A stretch of 64,000 nucleotides of DNA from the NCBI GenBank assembly GCA_022818135.1, contig JAFMSR010000018.1, positions 16,901,037-16,965,036 on the forward strand, given 5' to 3'. This stretch comes from Saxidomus purpurata. Taxonomy: Eukaryota; Mollusca; Bivalvia; Venerida; Veneridae. A program made the position numbers and the translations under genes. How positions within the stretch are numbered: position 1 is the stretch's first letter; each line of letters starts with the position of its first letter. A model generated the notes under the pieces. It ran no database searches. It saw only the letters and a program-made list of their open reading frames with translations, and had not been told where the DNA came from. This document shows positions 58,201 through 64,000 of this stretch, in pieces.

Positions 58201-61200
58201 GACCTTTGAGCTTGTGGCCCAAAATTATAATATGCCCTTTCATATTGATCCTTCATGCAAAGTTTTATGAATATCCAGCAAGGTTTACTGTATATTATAA
58301 ATATCTATGTATAGAGATGCATAATGGCAAAATCTTCAAAGTCCCATAACTCATACAAAAAGAAATGATGCATGATAAGCATTTCACTGCAAGTTATCCA
58401 TATTTGGAAGCCTTACACTTATATATCACCCTTACCACTATCACCTTACCGATCCCACATCAACTCACCTACGCCACAAGACCCTGCAGAATGTGACAGC
58501 AACAGAACCATCTGCCAAGATGAGAGAGACGACTTTATAAACACTTTATATCTACATTTATTCCATTTACGGTATTTTTAAATAAATAAGACAGTTTTCA
58601 AATCTTTTATAAACATTATTTTCATTTTTTTCTTTAAATACATGTAATGAAATCAACAGAATAACTCTTGACAATATTTCTAAAAATAGACCAAGTCAAG
58701 TGACACTAAAAAACCGCAGAAACTGCACTTCAGTCGACAATTTTTATATATTTGTACCCTGATGAAGATTATTGTATAGTCGAAACGTCGGTATCATATT
58801 AAAAGTATTGAAACCTGACCTGTCTTGTCTGTGTGTTCCACGTACCTTATTCTTTTTGTTTATCACTTATATATTGTATTAGATTTGTTTTTTATTTCCA
58901 GAGCACACTTGTATAAAGGGAGACTACTATTATATAAATTATACTTCCAATGAATCTACATACTACATGTATCTCCCTTCACACTGACCTTTAAAATCAA
59001 AAGAGGAAGTTTAAAATATTGTAAGTTATGAAAATACCAGTCAGTTGAACTACAAATTGTACTGGTATTCAGGAAAATACAGGTTTGTAATTAAATATTT
59101 TCTATGTAGTTCCATTTTAAAACAGTAGTTTAAAATTAGTTGATACAATAGTGCAGATTAAATAGTAGATAAAAAGCACAATCTTCCTACAGTATATTTT
59201 AGTTTTCTATCTACTGATGCCTAAAAATAACTCCCTGAAATAGTATTTTTATTCAATAAACATCAAATGGTGTAAAAGAAAGTATTTTTGTAATATTTCA
59301 GAATGTTTCATGTTCGTGAGTATGATCAGAATGTCTCCCTGCGGCTGTCAGAAGTCCTGCACGATATAGGTGTCAATGAGAGAATGATAGTGAAGACAAG
59401 GAGGGCCATGTTACTGCTGGAGACTATAGATACAATCAGTCATAGATTATCAGGTGATCAAAGAACTGTTCATTATTTAGGAAGTCAAACTGAAGGCACT
59501 TCTACTAGTGGCCTGAACTCTGACCAAGATAAACTTACCCATTCGAAAAATTTCATCGTGATACAGGACTGGGCTGAGTGGTCTCCTGGTAAAATAAATC
59601 TGCTGATTATACAGGATGACACCACTCCACCGGGATATTGCTATCTTCAGGGCATTGGTTCTGATGTTCCACTTCCTTACACTGAGGAACTAGGGAATCA
59701 CCTTGTAAAGAACACAGATGGGAGGGTATTGATGAAAAACACAGTGATGGATGACTATCTACAAGGATATATACAGCGACAAGGGCCCTCAATGGCAACA
59801 GTTGGTGTGCCAGGTTTCAAGGACACAGATCAAGTTCCTGCATTACCATTAAAATCTTTGCCAAATTCAGTAAGACACTGGTTAGATCAAGCACATTCCA
59901 GATGGCCGACTGCAGAAATGATAAGATATGCAGCAACATGTAAATGTTTTGTTGTTTTAACAGGTAGCAGTGTAAGTGAAAATAAAGACTTCCAGTGGAG
60001 AATTTCTACCAGCTTGGCTGAGAGATGTTTTATGCTGAATTTAAATATTACTCAAATAAGGTGTTATATACTGTTAAAGATGATTCTTAAAACATTTTTA
60101 AATCTTCATGGACAAACACACATTACAAGTTACATGTGCAAAACAGTTTTATTCCATTCTATTAGGAGTACACCTTCATATCTATGGAAGGAAAGTAATA
60201 TTCTTAACTGTTTAAGACACTGTTTGTACACACTTAATAAATGTATATTGTGTGGCAATTGTCCTCATTTCATATTACCTGGAAACAATTTGATGGCTGG
60301 AAAAATCACTGTTGAAAACAGGCCTCCCTTACTTAAACAGATGTCAAACTTGATAAAGAATACTGCTGCATGTCTCCTTAAGATTAAGACTGATAACCTT
60401 GGACAGAAACTGCAGCTGAAGTTGAACATTATACATGGAGCAGATTACAATGGTACATTCTTTATTGAAAATACTGAGCAATCTCGTTTGACTGCAGCAG
60501 AACTATTAATTAATACTTCTAGTTCATTTGTGTTTGCATATACTGGGGTTCTGCTCCTTTTGAAAAACAGAAGATCAGAGGAGCAGATGCTTTCCCTGTT
60601 GCAAACTGTTGTTAATTTAGTCGGATATCACACTGAAGGAAATTTGTTTGTACAAGCAGCATGCAGACTAATGACACCTTTCTTCTGTACTTCACTAGGA
60701 TCTATGATGGCATCCTACAACATTCAGCACAACAACCATGTTTCTCCTCAAGCACTTGGGTGGTTGTCAGCAGGAATCAACTCAGATGTTTCATCCAGCA
60801 GGCTGAAGTTGGCTTCTGTGTTTTACTGTACAGGAGACATGGAAAGTGCAACATTCATGCTGAGAGATACTGAAGAACGGTACAACAGACCTGTTATTGA
60901 ACCAGTATGTGGATGTTATCAACAGCAAAAATCATCTCTCAAAGAAGGATTCATAATATTGGCAACCCACTATAATGAAGAAGGTATAAAGTATGCTACA
61001 GCCTCTTGTGTCAAATTTCTCCCCTCAGAAATAAACTGTGTTCCACAGGAACTTCAGTATGAAATGTTCCGATCTACTAGAGAGGAACTGTTACAAAGAG
61101 GTAAGAAGGAAGCCTGGATGGATTTGGCTGTTGTAGATTCCATTCCATATTTGTTTTTCCTTCAGTATAAAACCTTTGGCTACGTACAGAGAATACAAGC

Positions 61201-64000
61201 ACAACAGCAAGCTTTAAATAAACTGGTTTTGGTAACTCTATATGAAGAAGACCTTTACCACAGAGAAACAGCCTGGAATCTGGTAGGACAGTGTATGGAG
61301 CAAGAAAACAGACTGGATGATGCATTACAGTGTTATAGAAATTCACTTCGTGTCAGGCCAACAAATAATGTTGCAAGATTTCATATGTGAAGGCTCCTAG
61401 CCAGCCTGTTTCATCTTGCAAGGGAAAATAACATGTAACTCAGATAGACATATAAATGTGACTAGGGTGGAACCCCTGATAAGCAACCAACACAAGGACC
61501 TTACTTAAGTGGTAAGATAATACATATTGCTGCTTCATATGCATGTTCTTGTTTAAATAAAGACAAATTAGTATGTAACAACAATGAAGCCAAAAAAAAA
61601 GTATGTTTCCTGGAACCCTACCAGCCCTCTTATTTTTACGCACAACCTAATTTTTTATGATCCTCAAAAACAAATAGCAAGAAAAAATTTGTATTTTCAT
61701 GGAATTTGTAACCTGCGCTCAAAAAACATTTTCTAATGATATCTTTCATAAATTTTACATCTAGAAATAGCTGAATACTGTTATGGGTACCCAACTAACA
61801 AAAAATTCCCTACCTACATTTGCACCGACCCATCTTTTTTTAAGCATGTTACAGGAAACAGACTTTTTTTGTAGGCCTGATAGTCCATTGTTATCACCTT
61901 GATCAAGGTTAGCTGGTTAGATAAATATGAATGTATGGTGTGAACACTTACAAAATTTAATGTATAAAACTAGTTGCCCATGTGCAACATGTCGAGCCCG
62001 CCAGCTGTCAAAAGGACTAACTCCTTACCAAGTAGAGATAGGTCAAAGTTCACCTAAGTATTATATGCCTGTTATACCACAGAAAAGTGGTCTCGATTTT
62101 TCTCTATGACCAGTAATAAAAAAGTTATAATATAAGTTATTTATAGTAACAATAAAGGGAAGTAATTCTAAAAACAAGGGTAGCTCATGGCAGTGAACAT
62201 TTGTGCTAAGGTACTTCAAAATCCCTCTATGCATGAAGAAGAAATGCTCCGGACAAACCTGGTTCTTGCTCATGACCATCCGTATCATGGTAGTGAACAT
62301 TTGTGCAAAGTACATATAACAAAGAAATGCTCTGGACAAAGTCATTCTTGATTATTATTGTATCTGACCTTTGGCCTCTAAGTGTGACCTTGACCTTTGA
62401 ACTGGGGACCTGGTTCTTGTACATGACACTCTATCTTATGATGGTGAACATTTGTTTTTACATCAAAATCCCTCCATGCATGAAGTAGTCTAGATATGCT
62501 CCGGACAGTCATTCTTGAATTTTACCTTTAACCTCTAAGTGTGACCTTGACCTTAGAACCTGGTTCTTGCACATGACACTCTGTCTCATGATAGTGAACA
62601 TTTGTGCCAAGTTATTTAAGAATCTCTTGGTCCCTGTAGCCTTGATATTTGGGCTAGTGACCCTAAATCTAGACTTCATACTGACGCTTCCTGCATATTT
62701 TTGTGAAACTCCAGCAAGAGGTATTGGAAAAGATTTTATTAAATATCAGGAAGTCATCTTTGTTCCATAATTCAGACTTCGCAAAATTTGTCGGTCCGAC
62801 GGACATGTCCGAAAGATTTCGAGTCAGACCGCGCTTTTTTAATCCGGATACGGACCGACTGTCCGGCATATATTCAATGTCGATATTCGGATCGCTTTGG
62901 TCAAAATGGCGTCCTTGCCATTCTATGAAGGAACAGAACCGAGATAGAAAAATGACTCCCCACATAGGCTTGGTCCAGAAAAACAGTATGAAAAAGAGAG
63001 TTAAAAGAACATTTAAAAATAAACCAAATTCATAAATTTAATTGATGAATTTGGATTATTTTTACTTTAAACTTTGCTTTTTGATTTTCCCTCCGGCAGT
63101 TTTGTATTTGGTCTGGCAAATGTTTGGACCTTGCCGGTCCAAATGTCCGGCTATTTTTTTCAACTTTTGCGAAGTCTGTAATTCATACAAAAATCAATGA
63201 AGCGTAAAATCAACTACACTTTGTACCACAGATGCTTGGAGTCTGGACTCTGGACCTCACCCCCTTAGGCCTGACCCTCACCCCTCCCTTACCCTGCCAC
63301 TATTGCTCACTGCAGTCATTTTAAATACATCCTTAATGTATGTAAGCTTACCAATTACAGATTCAAGTCCTTAGTCTGACTTACCTACTGATCACAAGAT
63401 TTGAAACAACTCTATTCCTTCTATCACATCTCAAGGATACTATCATTTATAAAAATAGCACCGATAGGCACCCGGCCAAGTTCTTAATTATGTAAAAAAA
63501 GGTACCAGTCATTTTTAAATCTGCAATGTAAACTTAATGGTACCCTGTGAACCTTACTTGATATATAGTAACCTATTTTTAAAACGTCATGTATATAGAC
63601 GTGGTCTGTGCTCTGTGGTCTTGTTTTGCAATGGAAAAACCAGACAAGTTATTTCTTATTTAAAAAAATGCCTTAAATATGCGAGTCAGATTTTCAGTTG
63701 TTTCAAATCTTGTATAAACTATGATCCTTACAGGGGACCAGTATAAGATTGGGTGGCGAGTCCATACCCCATGCATCGGTGCTTTGTTACTAAACATTCC
63801 TACTAAGTTCTTAGTGTATAGGAGAAGCTGCAACTGACAAACTTTTGTGACAGACTGACAGCATCAAATCAGTTGGTGACATAATTAGCTATGATGTCTA
63901 ACTAGCTATGAACTTGAATTGACTTACCTGTGGGTCCTAACACTGCCAGCAGGTCACCACTGTTAGCCTCAGCATTAACATTGTCGAGGATGACCTTGTC
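43040..64000 (-). CDS. ABC transporter, subfamily G half-transporter (5' end outside window)
   Basis: Fourteen exons join in phase with GT/AG boundaries throughout and sum to 1932 bases, that is 643 codons plus stop, from DKVILDN just before Walker A. Nucleotide-binding domain: Walker A GPTGSGKTT (exons 1-2), Q-loop FVQQQD, signature [11 protein letters not shown], Walker [18 protein letters not shown] (split after MD), H-loop [14 protein letters not shown] hallmarks follow: NPADF, then an 86-residue polar linker (exon 8) and a C-terminal membrane domain with about six hydrophobic spans, including [16 protein letters not shown] and [15 protein letters not shown] half-transporters dimerise and export lipids, sterols or xenobiotics at membranes; the substrate cannot be told here. 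It resembles the ABCG2/plant-like ABCG group more than ABCG1 or ABCG5/8 (weak inference). Intron 1 hosts nucleotidyltransferase copy 3 on the other strand; intron 13 is filled with nested repeats. Confidence 0.95.
43370..44062. repeat. Partial family B element (B5)
   Basis: Lacks the AACAAGAG start; internal units of family B type end at gatgccagtaggatagct. Inside the last ABCG intron. Confidence 0.75.
44063..46078. mobile_element. Family A element A5, split by A4
   Basis: Left part 44063-44640 starts agcaagagggccaagatgac; right part 45961-46078 ends with a hairpin (agctcacctttgagca ... gtgcttaggtgagct) and AAAAA. A4 sits between them. The join ccaatg / aaaaatgcagcct restores a phrase repeated elsewhere in A5 (ccaatgaaaaatgcaacct), so A4 entered with no target-site duplication or at most an A. 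Confidence 0.8.
44641..45960. mobile_element. Family A element A4, nested in A5
   Basis: ACAAGAGGGCCAAGATGGCC then ctatatcgctcacc; ends AGCTCACCCTGGCGTAGCCA with GGTGAGCT and A-run. Six internal units of about 175 bp with cattaatttgaac-type and ctctaggccttgtggtttca phrases, and CCCCCGG-rich spacers. Confidence 0.85.
46103..46220 (-). CDS. ABCG exon 13: GGFF extracellular loop
   Basis: 118 bp; [20 protein letters not shown] then [19 protein letters not shown]. Phase 2 end. Confidence 0.95.
46790..46957 (-). mobile_element. tRNA-derived SINE in ABCG intron 12
   Basis: The minus strand begins GGGGATCTGCCTTAGTGCAT, with A-box-like TTAGTGCATTGGTAACGC and B box GGTTTGATCCC, followed by GTGTCCTTATGCAAGACAC (46850-46868). 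That motif is shared with the SINE at 30541. The right (head) end is 14 bases from the exon 12 splice donor. The tail end is not sharply defined. Confidence 0.8.
46972..47065 (-). CDS. ABCG exon 12
   Basis: 94 bp; [20 protein letters not shown] then [11 protein letters not shown]. Phase 1 end; a SINE starts 14 bases into the following intron. Confidence 0.95.
47454..47668 (-). CDS. ABCG exon 11: central membrane segment
   Basis: 215 bp; [20 protein letters not shown], then [20 protein letters not shown] and two hydrophobic stretches. The [16 protein letters not shown] block is diagnostic of ABCG transporters. Confidence 0.97.
48181..48238 (-). CDS. ABCG exon 10
   Basis: 58 bp; [19 protein letters not shown]. 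Corresponds to the second membrane span. Phase 1 end. Confidence 0.92.
48290..49600. other. ABCG intron 9 sequence
   Basis: Between exons 9 and 10; no repeat with clear ends or additional exon recognised. Small open frames on either strand look random. Confidence 0.5.
49641..49855 (-). CDS. ABCG exon 9: first membrane span
   Basis: 215 bp; [20 protein letters not shown], then [20 protein letters not shown] and NTIRDVMGL. Start of the ABC2-type membrane domain. Phase 0 end. Confidence 0.95.
50027..50618. mobile_element. Possible 592-bp TIR element in ABCG intron 8
   Basis: GAGACCAGTTTCCGA at the left and TCCGAAACTGGTCTC at the right are inverted (14 of 15 match). An extra copy of the motif lies next to the right end (50587-50600) and one inside (about 50228). 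No target-site duplication was seen. Confidence 0.5.
50703..50962 (-). CDS. ABCG exon 8: polar linker
   Basis: 260 bp; starts [17 protein letters not shown] and ends KMSLMGSK. Rich in S, T, D, N and K, no hydrophobic segment. Links the nucleotide-binding and membrane domains; long for the family and likely disordered. Confidence 0.88.
51652..51715 (-). CDS. ABCG exon 7
   Basis: 64 bp; [20 protein letters not shown] then F. Short exon accepted because phase and splice sites fit both neighbours (acceptor tgtttacag, donor GTATGT). Confidence 0.85.
51774..52713. mobile_element. Family B element, copy B3 (degraded consensus)
   Basis: Family B layout from aaacaaggctgtg to tagaaaagtcaagctaa, in ABCG intron 6. 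It contains a 20-A run and two long G runs at 52628-52680 where B1 has its (GACGCC)n tract, plus C-rich replacements near 52190-52205. Confidence 0.8.
52871..53640. mobile_element. Family B-like element, copy B4 (distinct internal units)
   Basis: Starts AAACAAGAGCTGTCAGTAGA. Four units of about 170 bp with gtgtacaggttgggggcatg, atggtgaacaagcgtgcaaa and tcaatggactttgaaaatat. No normal right end: it runs into C and T homopolymers (53655-53680). Confidence 0.75.
53862..53958 (-). CDS. ABCG exon 6: NPADF motif
   Basis: 97 bp; [20 protein letters not shown] then [12 protein letters not shown]. Phase 1 end. Confidence 0.95.
54360..55000. mobile_element. Two tandem family H foldback elements
   Basis: Two copies of a sequence of about 320 bp (54360-54690 and 54700-55000), each with tgaattacttgtgatgtaa, aaacacaacgtctgaata-type and ttaaagt(g/a)caaga phrases, and then a foldback: 54538-54646 and 54878-54980. 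In the first, GGTTCAGATGGAAATATCCG and GGTAACTGTTTCGCGGGAA pair with CCGCCAAAACAGTTACC and CGGATATTTCTATCTGAGCC. They lie in ABCG intron 5. Confidence 0.8.
55306..55467 (-). CDS. ABCG exon 5: Walker B end, D-loop and H-loop
   Basis: 162 bp; [20 protein letters not shown], then [17 protein letters not shown] and INGH. Phase 0 at both ends. Confidence 0.98.
55722..55816 (-). tRNA. Degenerate tRNA-Ser-like sequence (probably a SINE head or pseudogene)
   Basis: The minus strand has GTTGAGAGGTTACAG (A-box-like), CCGACTTGAAATCACTG (resembles the tRNA-Ser UGA anticodon arm) and AAGTTCAAGCCCTGC (B box and T arm), spaced for a long variable arm. Stems are imperfect, so it is unlikely to be functional. 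A second B-box-like GGGTTCAAACCCCTG lies just to the left (55628-55642, minus strand). Confidence 0.4.
55885..55985 (-). CDS. ABCG exon 4: signature motif and Walker B start
   Basis: 101 bp; [20 protein letters not shown] then [14 protein letters not shown]. Phase 0 end at GTAAGT. Confidence 0.98.
56176..56221. repeat. Single-copy seed of the 44-bp minisatellite
   Basis: One diverged unit (tagagagcagaccacacctc then aagtgaacgctgcacactgc) at the position exactly matching the array at 2958-4806. Both flanks align between the two duplicates (tttttgtgat before; gggccttaga after). Confidence 0.85.
56339..56444 (-). CDS. ABCG exon 3
   Basis: 106 bp; [20 protein letters not shown] then [15 protein letters not shown]. 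Helical subdomain before the signature motif. GTGAGT donor; phase 1 end. Dead copy at 4918-5022. Confidence 0.97.
56663..56832 (-). CDS. ABCG exon 2: Walker A second half and Q-loop
   Basis: 170 bp between tgtttcag and GTAAGT. Completes GPTG/GSGKTT and reads [20 protein letters not shown], then [20 protein letters not shown] and LY. Phase 0 end. Confidence 0.97.
57361..57743. mobile_element. 383-bp DNA transposon remnant G1, 5-bp TSD CAGGT
   Basis: Ends CAGACACTGCGAAATT and reverse complement of AACTTTCGCGAAGTCTG. CAGGT flanks both sides (57356-57360, 57744-57748). Inside is a short plus-strand frame with [20 protein letters not shown] then VERTFKN, also present in G2, which resembles the N-terminal start of hAT/ZNF862-like proteins (weak). 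A perfect 21-bp-arm palindrome lies at 57599-57645. Confidence 0.8.
58020..58370 (+). repeat. Family F repeat
   Basis: Starts tagagattgtttttcacc; counterpart of 6122-6420 and directly upstream of the leader of copy 3. Confidence 0.75.
58427..58863 (+). mobile_element. 437-bp insertion with 11-bp TSD, carrying a hammerhead motif
   Basis: The flanks are identical 11-mers CACTTATATAT (58416-58426 and 58864-58874), and the left duplicate lacks the insert (6531-6545 region continuous). No TIR or poly-A tail. The last 110 bp contain the hammerhead-like core. Size and ribozyme fit a retrozyme-like or truncated Penelope-like retroelement; no reverse transcriptase or GIY-YIG sequence is present. Confidence 0.8.
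58754..58794 (+). ncRNA. Minimal type I hammerhead ribozyme motif
   Basis: Core CTGATGA at 58759-58765 and GAAAC at 58782-58786. Stem II GATTAT/ATAGTC (58767-58772 with 58776-58781, one G-T pair, loop TGT, one extra A before the stem). Stem III is only AC/GT (58785-58786 with 58787-58788), no loop. Predicted cleavage follows C58789 (GTC). Stem I GTACC with GGTAT (58754-58758 with 58790-58794). All catalytic-core bases are present. Very short stem III is known from hammerheads of Penelope-like elements and retrozymes, which work better as dimers. Confidence 0.75.
58902..59082 (+). other. Probable 5' UTR exon of nucleotidyltransferase gene 3
   Basis: Acceptor tttttatttccag before AGCACAC; donor context ACAG/GTTTGT. 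The insertion at 58427 lies just upstream, where copy 1 has uninterrupted sequence. Confidence 0.55.
59303..61390 (+). CDS. Mab-21/cGAS-like nucleotidyltransferase, copy 3 (695 aa), nested in ABCG intron 1
   Basis: Motifs as in the other copies: LGSQTEGTS at 59-67, SDQDKL at 73-78 (D74 and D76 kept, but the hydrophobic residue after D76 is lysine), [12 protein letters not shown] at 161-172 in place of the TEGGPGF of copies 1 and 2, [10 protein letters not shown] and SYMCKTVLF in the C-lobe, TPR-like [20 protein letters not shown] near the end. Ends 15 residues early: TGT (Cys) of copies 1 and 2 has become TGA, while the old tail remains readable behind it. Acceptor tttgtaatatttcag and AATAAA are preserved. 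Transcribed against the ABCG host gene; no other plus-strand exon was found in the intron. Likely role as for copy 1; activity is less certain because of the active-site-adjacent changes. Confidence 0.88.
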   Translation: MFHVREYDQNVSLRLSEVLHDIGVNERMIVKTRRAMLLLETIDTISHRLSGDQRTVHYLGSQTEGTSTSGLNSDQDKLTHSKNFIVIQDWAEWSPGKINLLIIQDDTTPPGYCYLQGIGSDVPLPYTEELGNHLVKNTDGRVLMKNTVMDDYLQGYIQRQGPSMATVGVPGFKDTDQVPALPLKSLPNSVRHWLDQAHSRWPTAEMIRYAATCKCFVVLTGSSVSENKDFQWRISTSLAERCFMLNLNITQIRCYILLKMILKTFLNLHGQTHITSYMCKTVLFHSIRSTPSYLWKESNILNCLRHCLYTLNKCILCGNCPHFILPGNNLMAGKITVENRPPLLKQMSNLIKNTAACLLKIKTDNLGQKLQLKLNIIHGADYNGTFFIENTEQSRLTAAELLINTSSSFVFAYTGVLLLLKNRRSEEQMLSLLQTVVNLVGYHTEGNLFVQAACRLMTPFFCTSLGSMMASYNIQHNNHVSPQALGWLSAGINSDVSSSRLKLASVFYCTGDMESATFMLRDTEERYNRPVIEPVCGCYQQQKSSLKEGFIILATHYNEEGIKYATASCVKFLPSEINCVPQELQYEMFRSTREELLQRGKKEAWMDLAVVDSIPYLFFLQYKTFGYVQRIQAQQQALNKLVLVTLYEEDLYHRETAWNLVGQCMEQENRLDDALQCYRNSLRVRPTNNVARFHM
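61556..61561 (+). promoter_or_regulatory. Polyadenylation signal AATAAA
   Basis: Same relative place as in copy 1 (gtttaaataaagacaaa). Confidence 0.6.
61580..61970 (+). repeat. Shared 3' flank of copy 3
   Basis: Aligns with 9230-9610 (acaatgaagccaaaaa, then gtgtgaacacttacaaaat). Confidence 0.8.
62160..62640 (-). repeat. Family E-like repeat, reverse orientation
   Basis: Units of about 200 bp with gtgaacatttgtgc, ctctaagtgtgaccttgacc and ggttcttg(c/t)acatgacact. Confidence 0.7.
62773..63178. mobile_element. 406-bp DNA transposon remnant G2, 5-bp TSD TAATT
   Basis: Ends CAGACTTCGCAAAA and its exact inverse TTTTGCGAAGTCTG, flanked by TAATT on both sides; removal restores the family F phrase ccataattcatacaaaaatc. 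Same interior as G1, including [16 protein letters not shown] and [16 protein letters not shown] frames, with a less perfect central palindrome. Confidence 0.85.
63215..63830. other. ABCG intron 1 sequence near exon 1
   Basis: No recognised feature; includes a C-rich stretch at 63256-63300. Homology to the left duplicate resumes at about 63830 (caaacttttgtgacagactg). Confidence 0.45.
63928..64000 (-). CDS. ABCG exon 1 (partial): Walker A, first half
   Basis: Encodes [20 protein letters not shown] then LGPT plus one base; GTAAG donor at 63927. Phase 1 end. It continues beyond the window; the dead copy at 12475 suggests at least 30 more codons upstream in this exon. Confidence 0.95.

Noticed and set aside
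6956..61390. Calling the four gene copies cGAS itself
   Set aside because: Mab-21 motifs are clear, but the DNA-binding zinc ribbon is not seen, the third catalytic acid is not assignable, and the C-terminal half is different; only family-level naming is justified.
1..64000. Endogenous retrovirus or LINE coding sequence
   Set aside because: No reverse transcriptase, integrase, protease or endonuclease motifs were found in any frame of useful length.

Overview
The window looks like nuclear DNA of a bivalve mollusc, probably a heterodont clam. This is inferred from AT-rich, intron-rich sequence, from Mab-21/cGAS-like genes present as dispersed paralogues, and from interspersed repeats of a kind familiar from clam genomes (starts ACAAGAGGGCC and ACAAGAGCTG, tRNA-derived SINEs). 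No species can be named from sequence alone. There is no prokaryotic or viral gene content.

Two gene systems explain the coding part. (1) A minus-strand ABC transporter of subfamily G runs from the right edge (its 5' part lies beyond 64000) to a stop codon at 43040. I could join 14 exons with consistent phases and consensus splice sites; together they encode 643 residues from just before Walker A to the C-terminus. (2) Four plus-strand copies of one Mab-21/cGAS-like nucleotidyltransferase gene, each with a single coding exon: three open (6956-9088, 25660-27792, 59303-61390) and one decayed (16674-18045). The copy at 59303 lies on the opposite strand inside the large Walker A-proximal intron of the ABCG gene. 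The copy at 6956 lies in a second version of that same intron, whose flanking ABCG exons are dead. So about 9.7 kb at the left (2.9-12.6 kb) is a segmental duplicate of about 7.9 kb at the right (56.1-64 kb).

Layout: 1-2.9 kb unassigned; 2.96-4.8 kb a 44-bp minisatellite with about 42 copies, whose degenerate single-copy seed is still visible at the matching place in the right segment (56176-56221); 4.9-12.6 kb dead ABCG exons around nucleotidyltransferase gene 1; 12.9-18.7 kb repeats, half of a second duplication (13.7-15.8 kb, paired with 33.8-38.0 kb) and the pseudogene; 21.9-28.4 kb gene 2, whose leader is spread over 3.7 kb by insertions; 28.6-43 kb almost wholly repeats; 43.0-64 kb the ABCG gene with nested gene 3.

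The repeat fraction is rich. Three families (A, B, C) share an unusual architecture: start AACAAGAG, short hairpin, subterminal inverted repeats, internal tandem units, end GAGCTAA. This fits Helentron-type rolling-circle non-autonomous elements. There are also a pair of 5-bp-TSD elements with TIR CAGAC, a foldback family the size of a microRNA precursor, tRNA SINEs, and a 437-bp insertion with an 11-bp target-site duplication that carries what reads as a complete minimal hammerhead ribozyme. Several stretches between 39.6 and 53.7 kb contain homopolymer runs where sister repeat copies have complex sequence, which points to consensus errors in the assembly.
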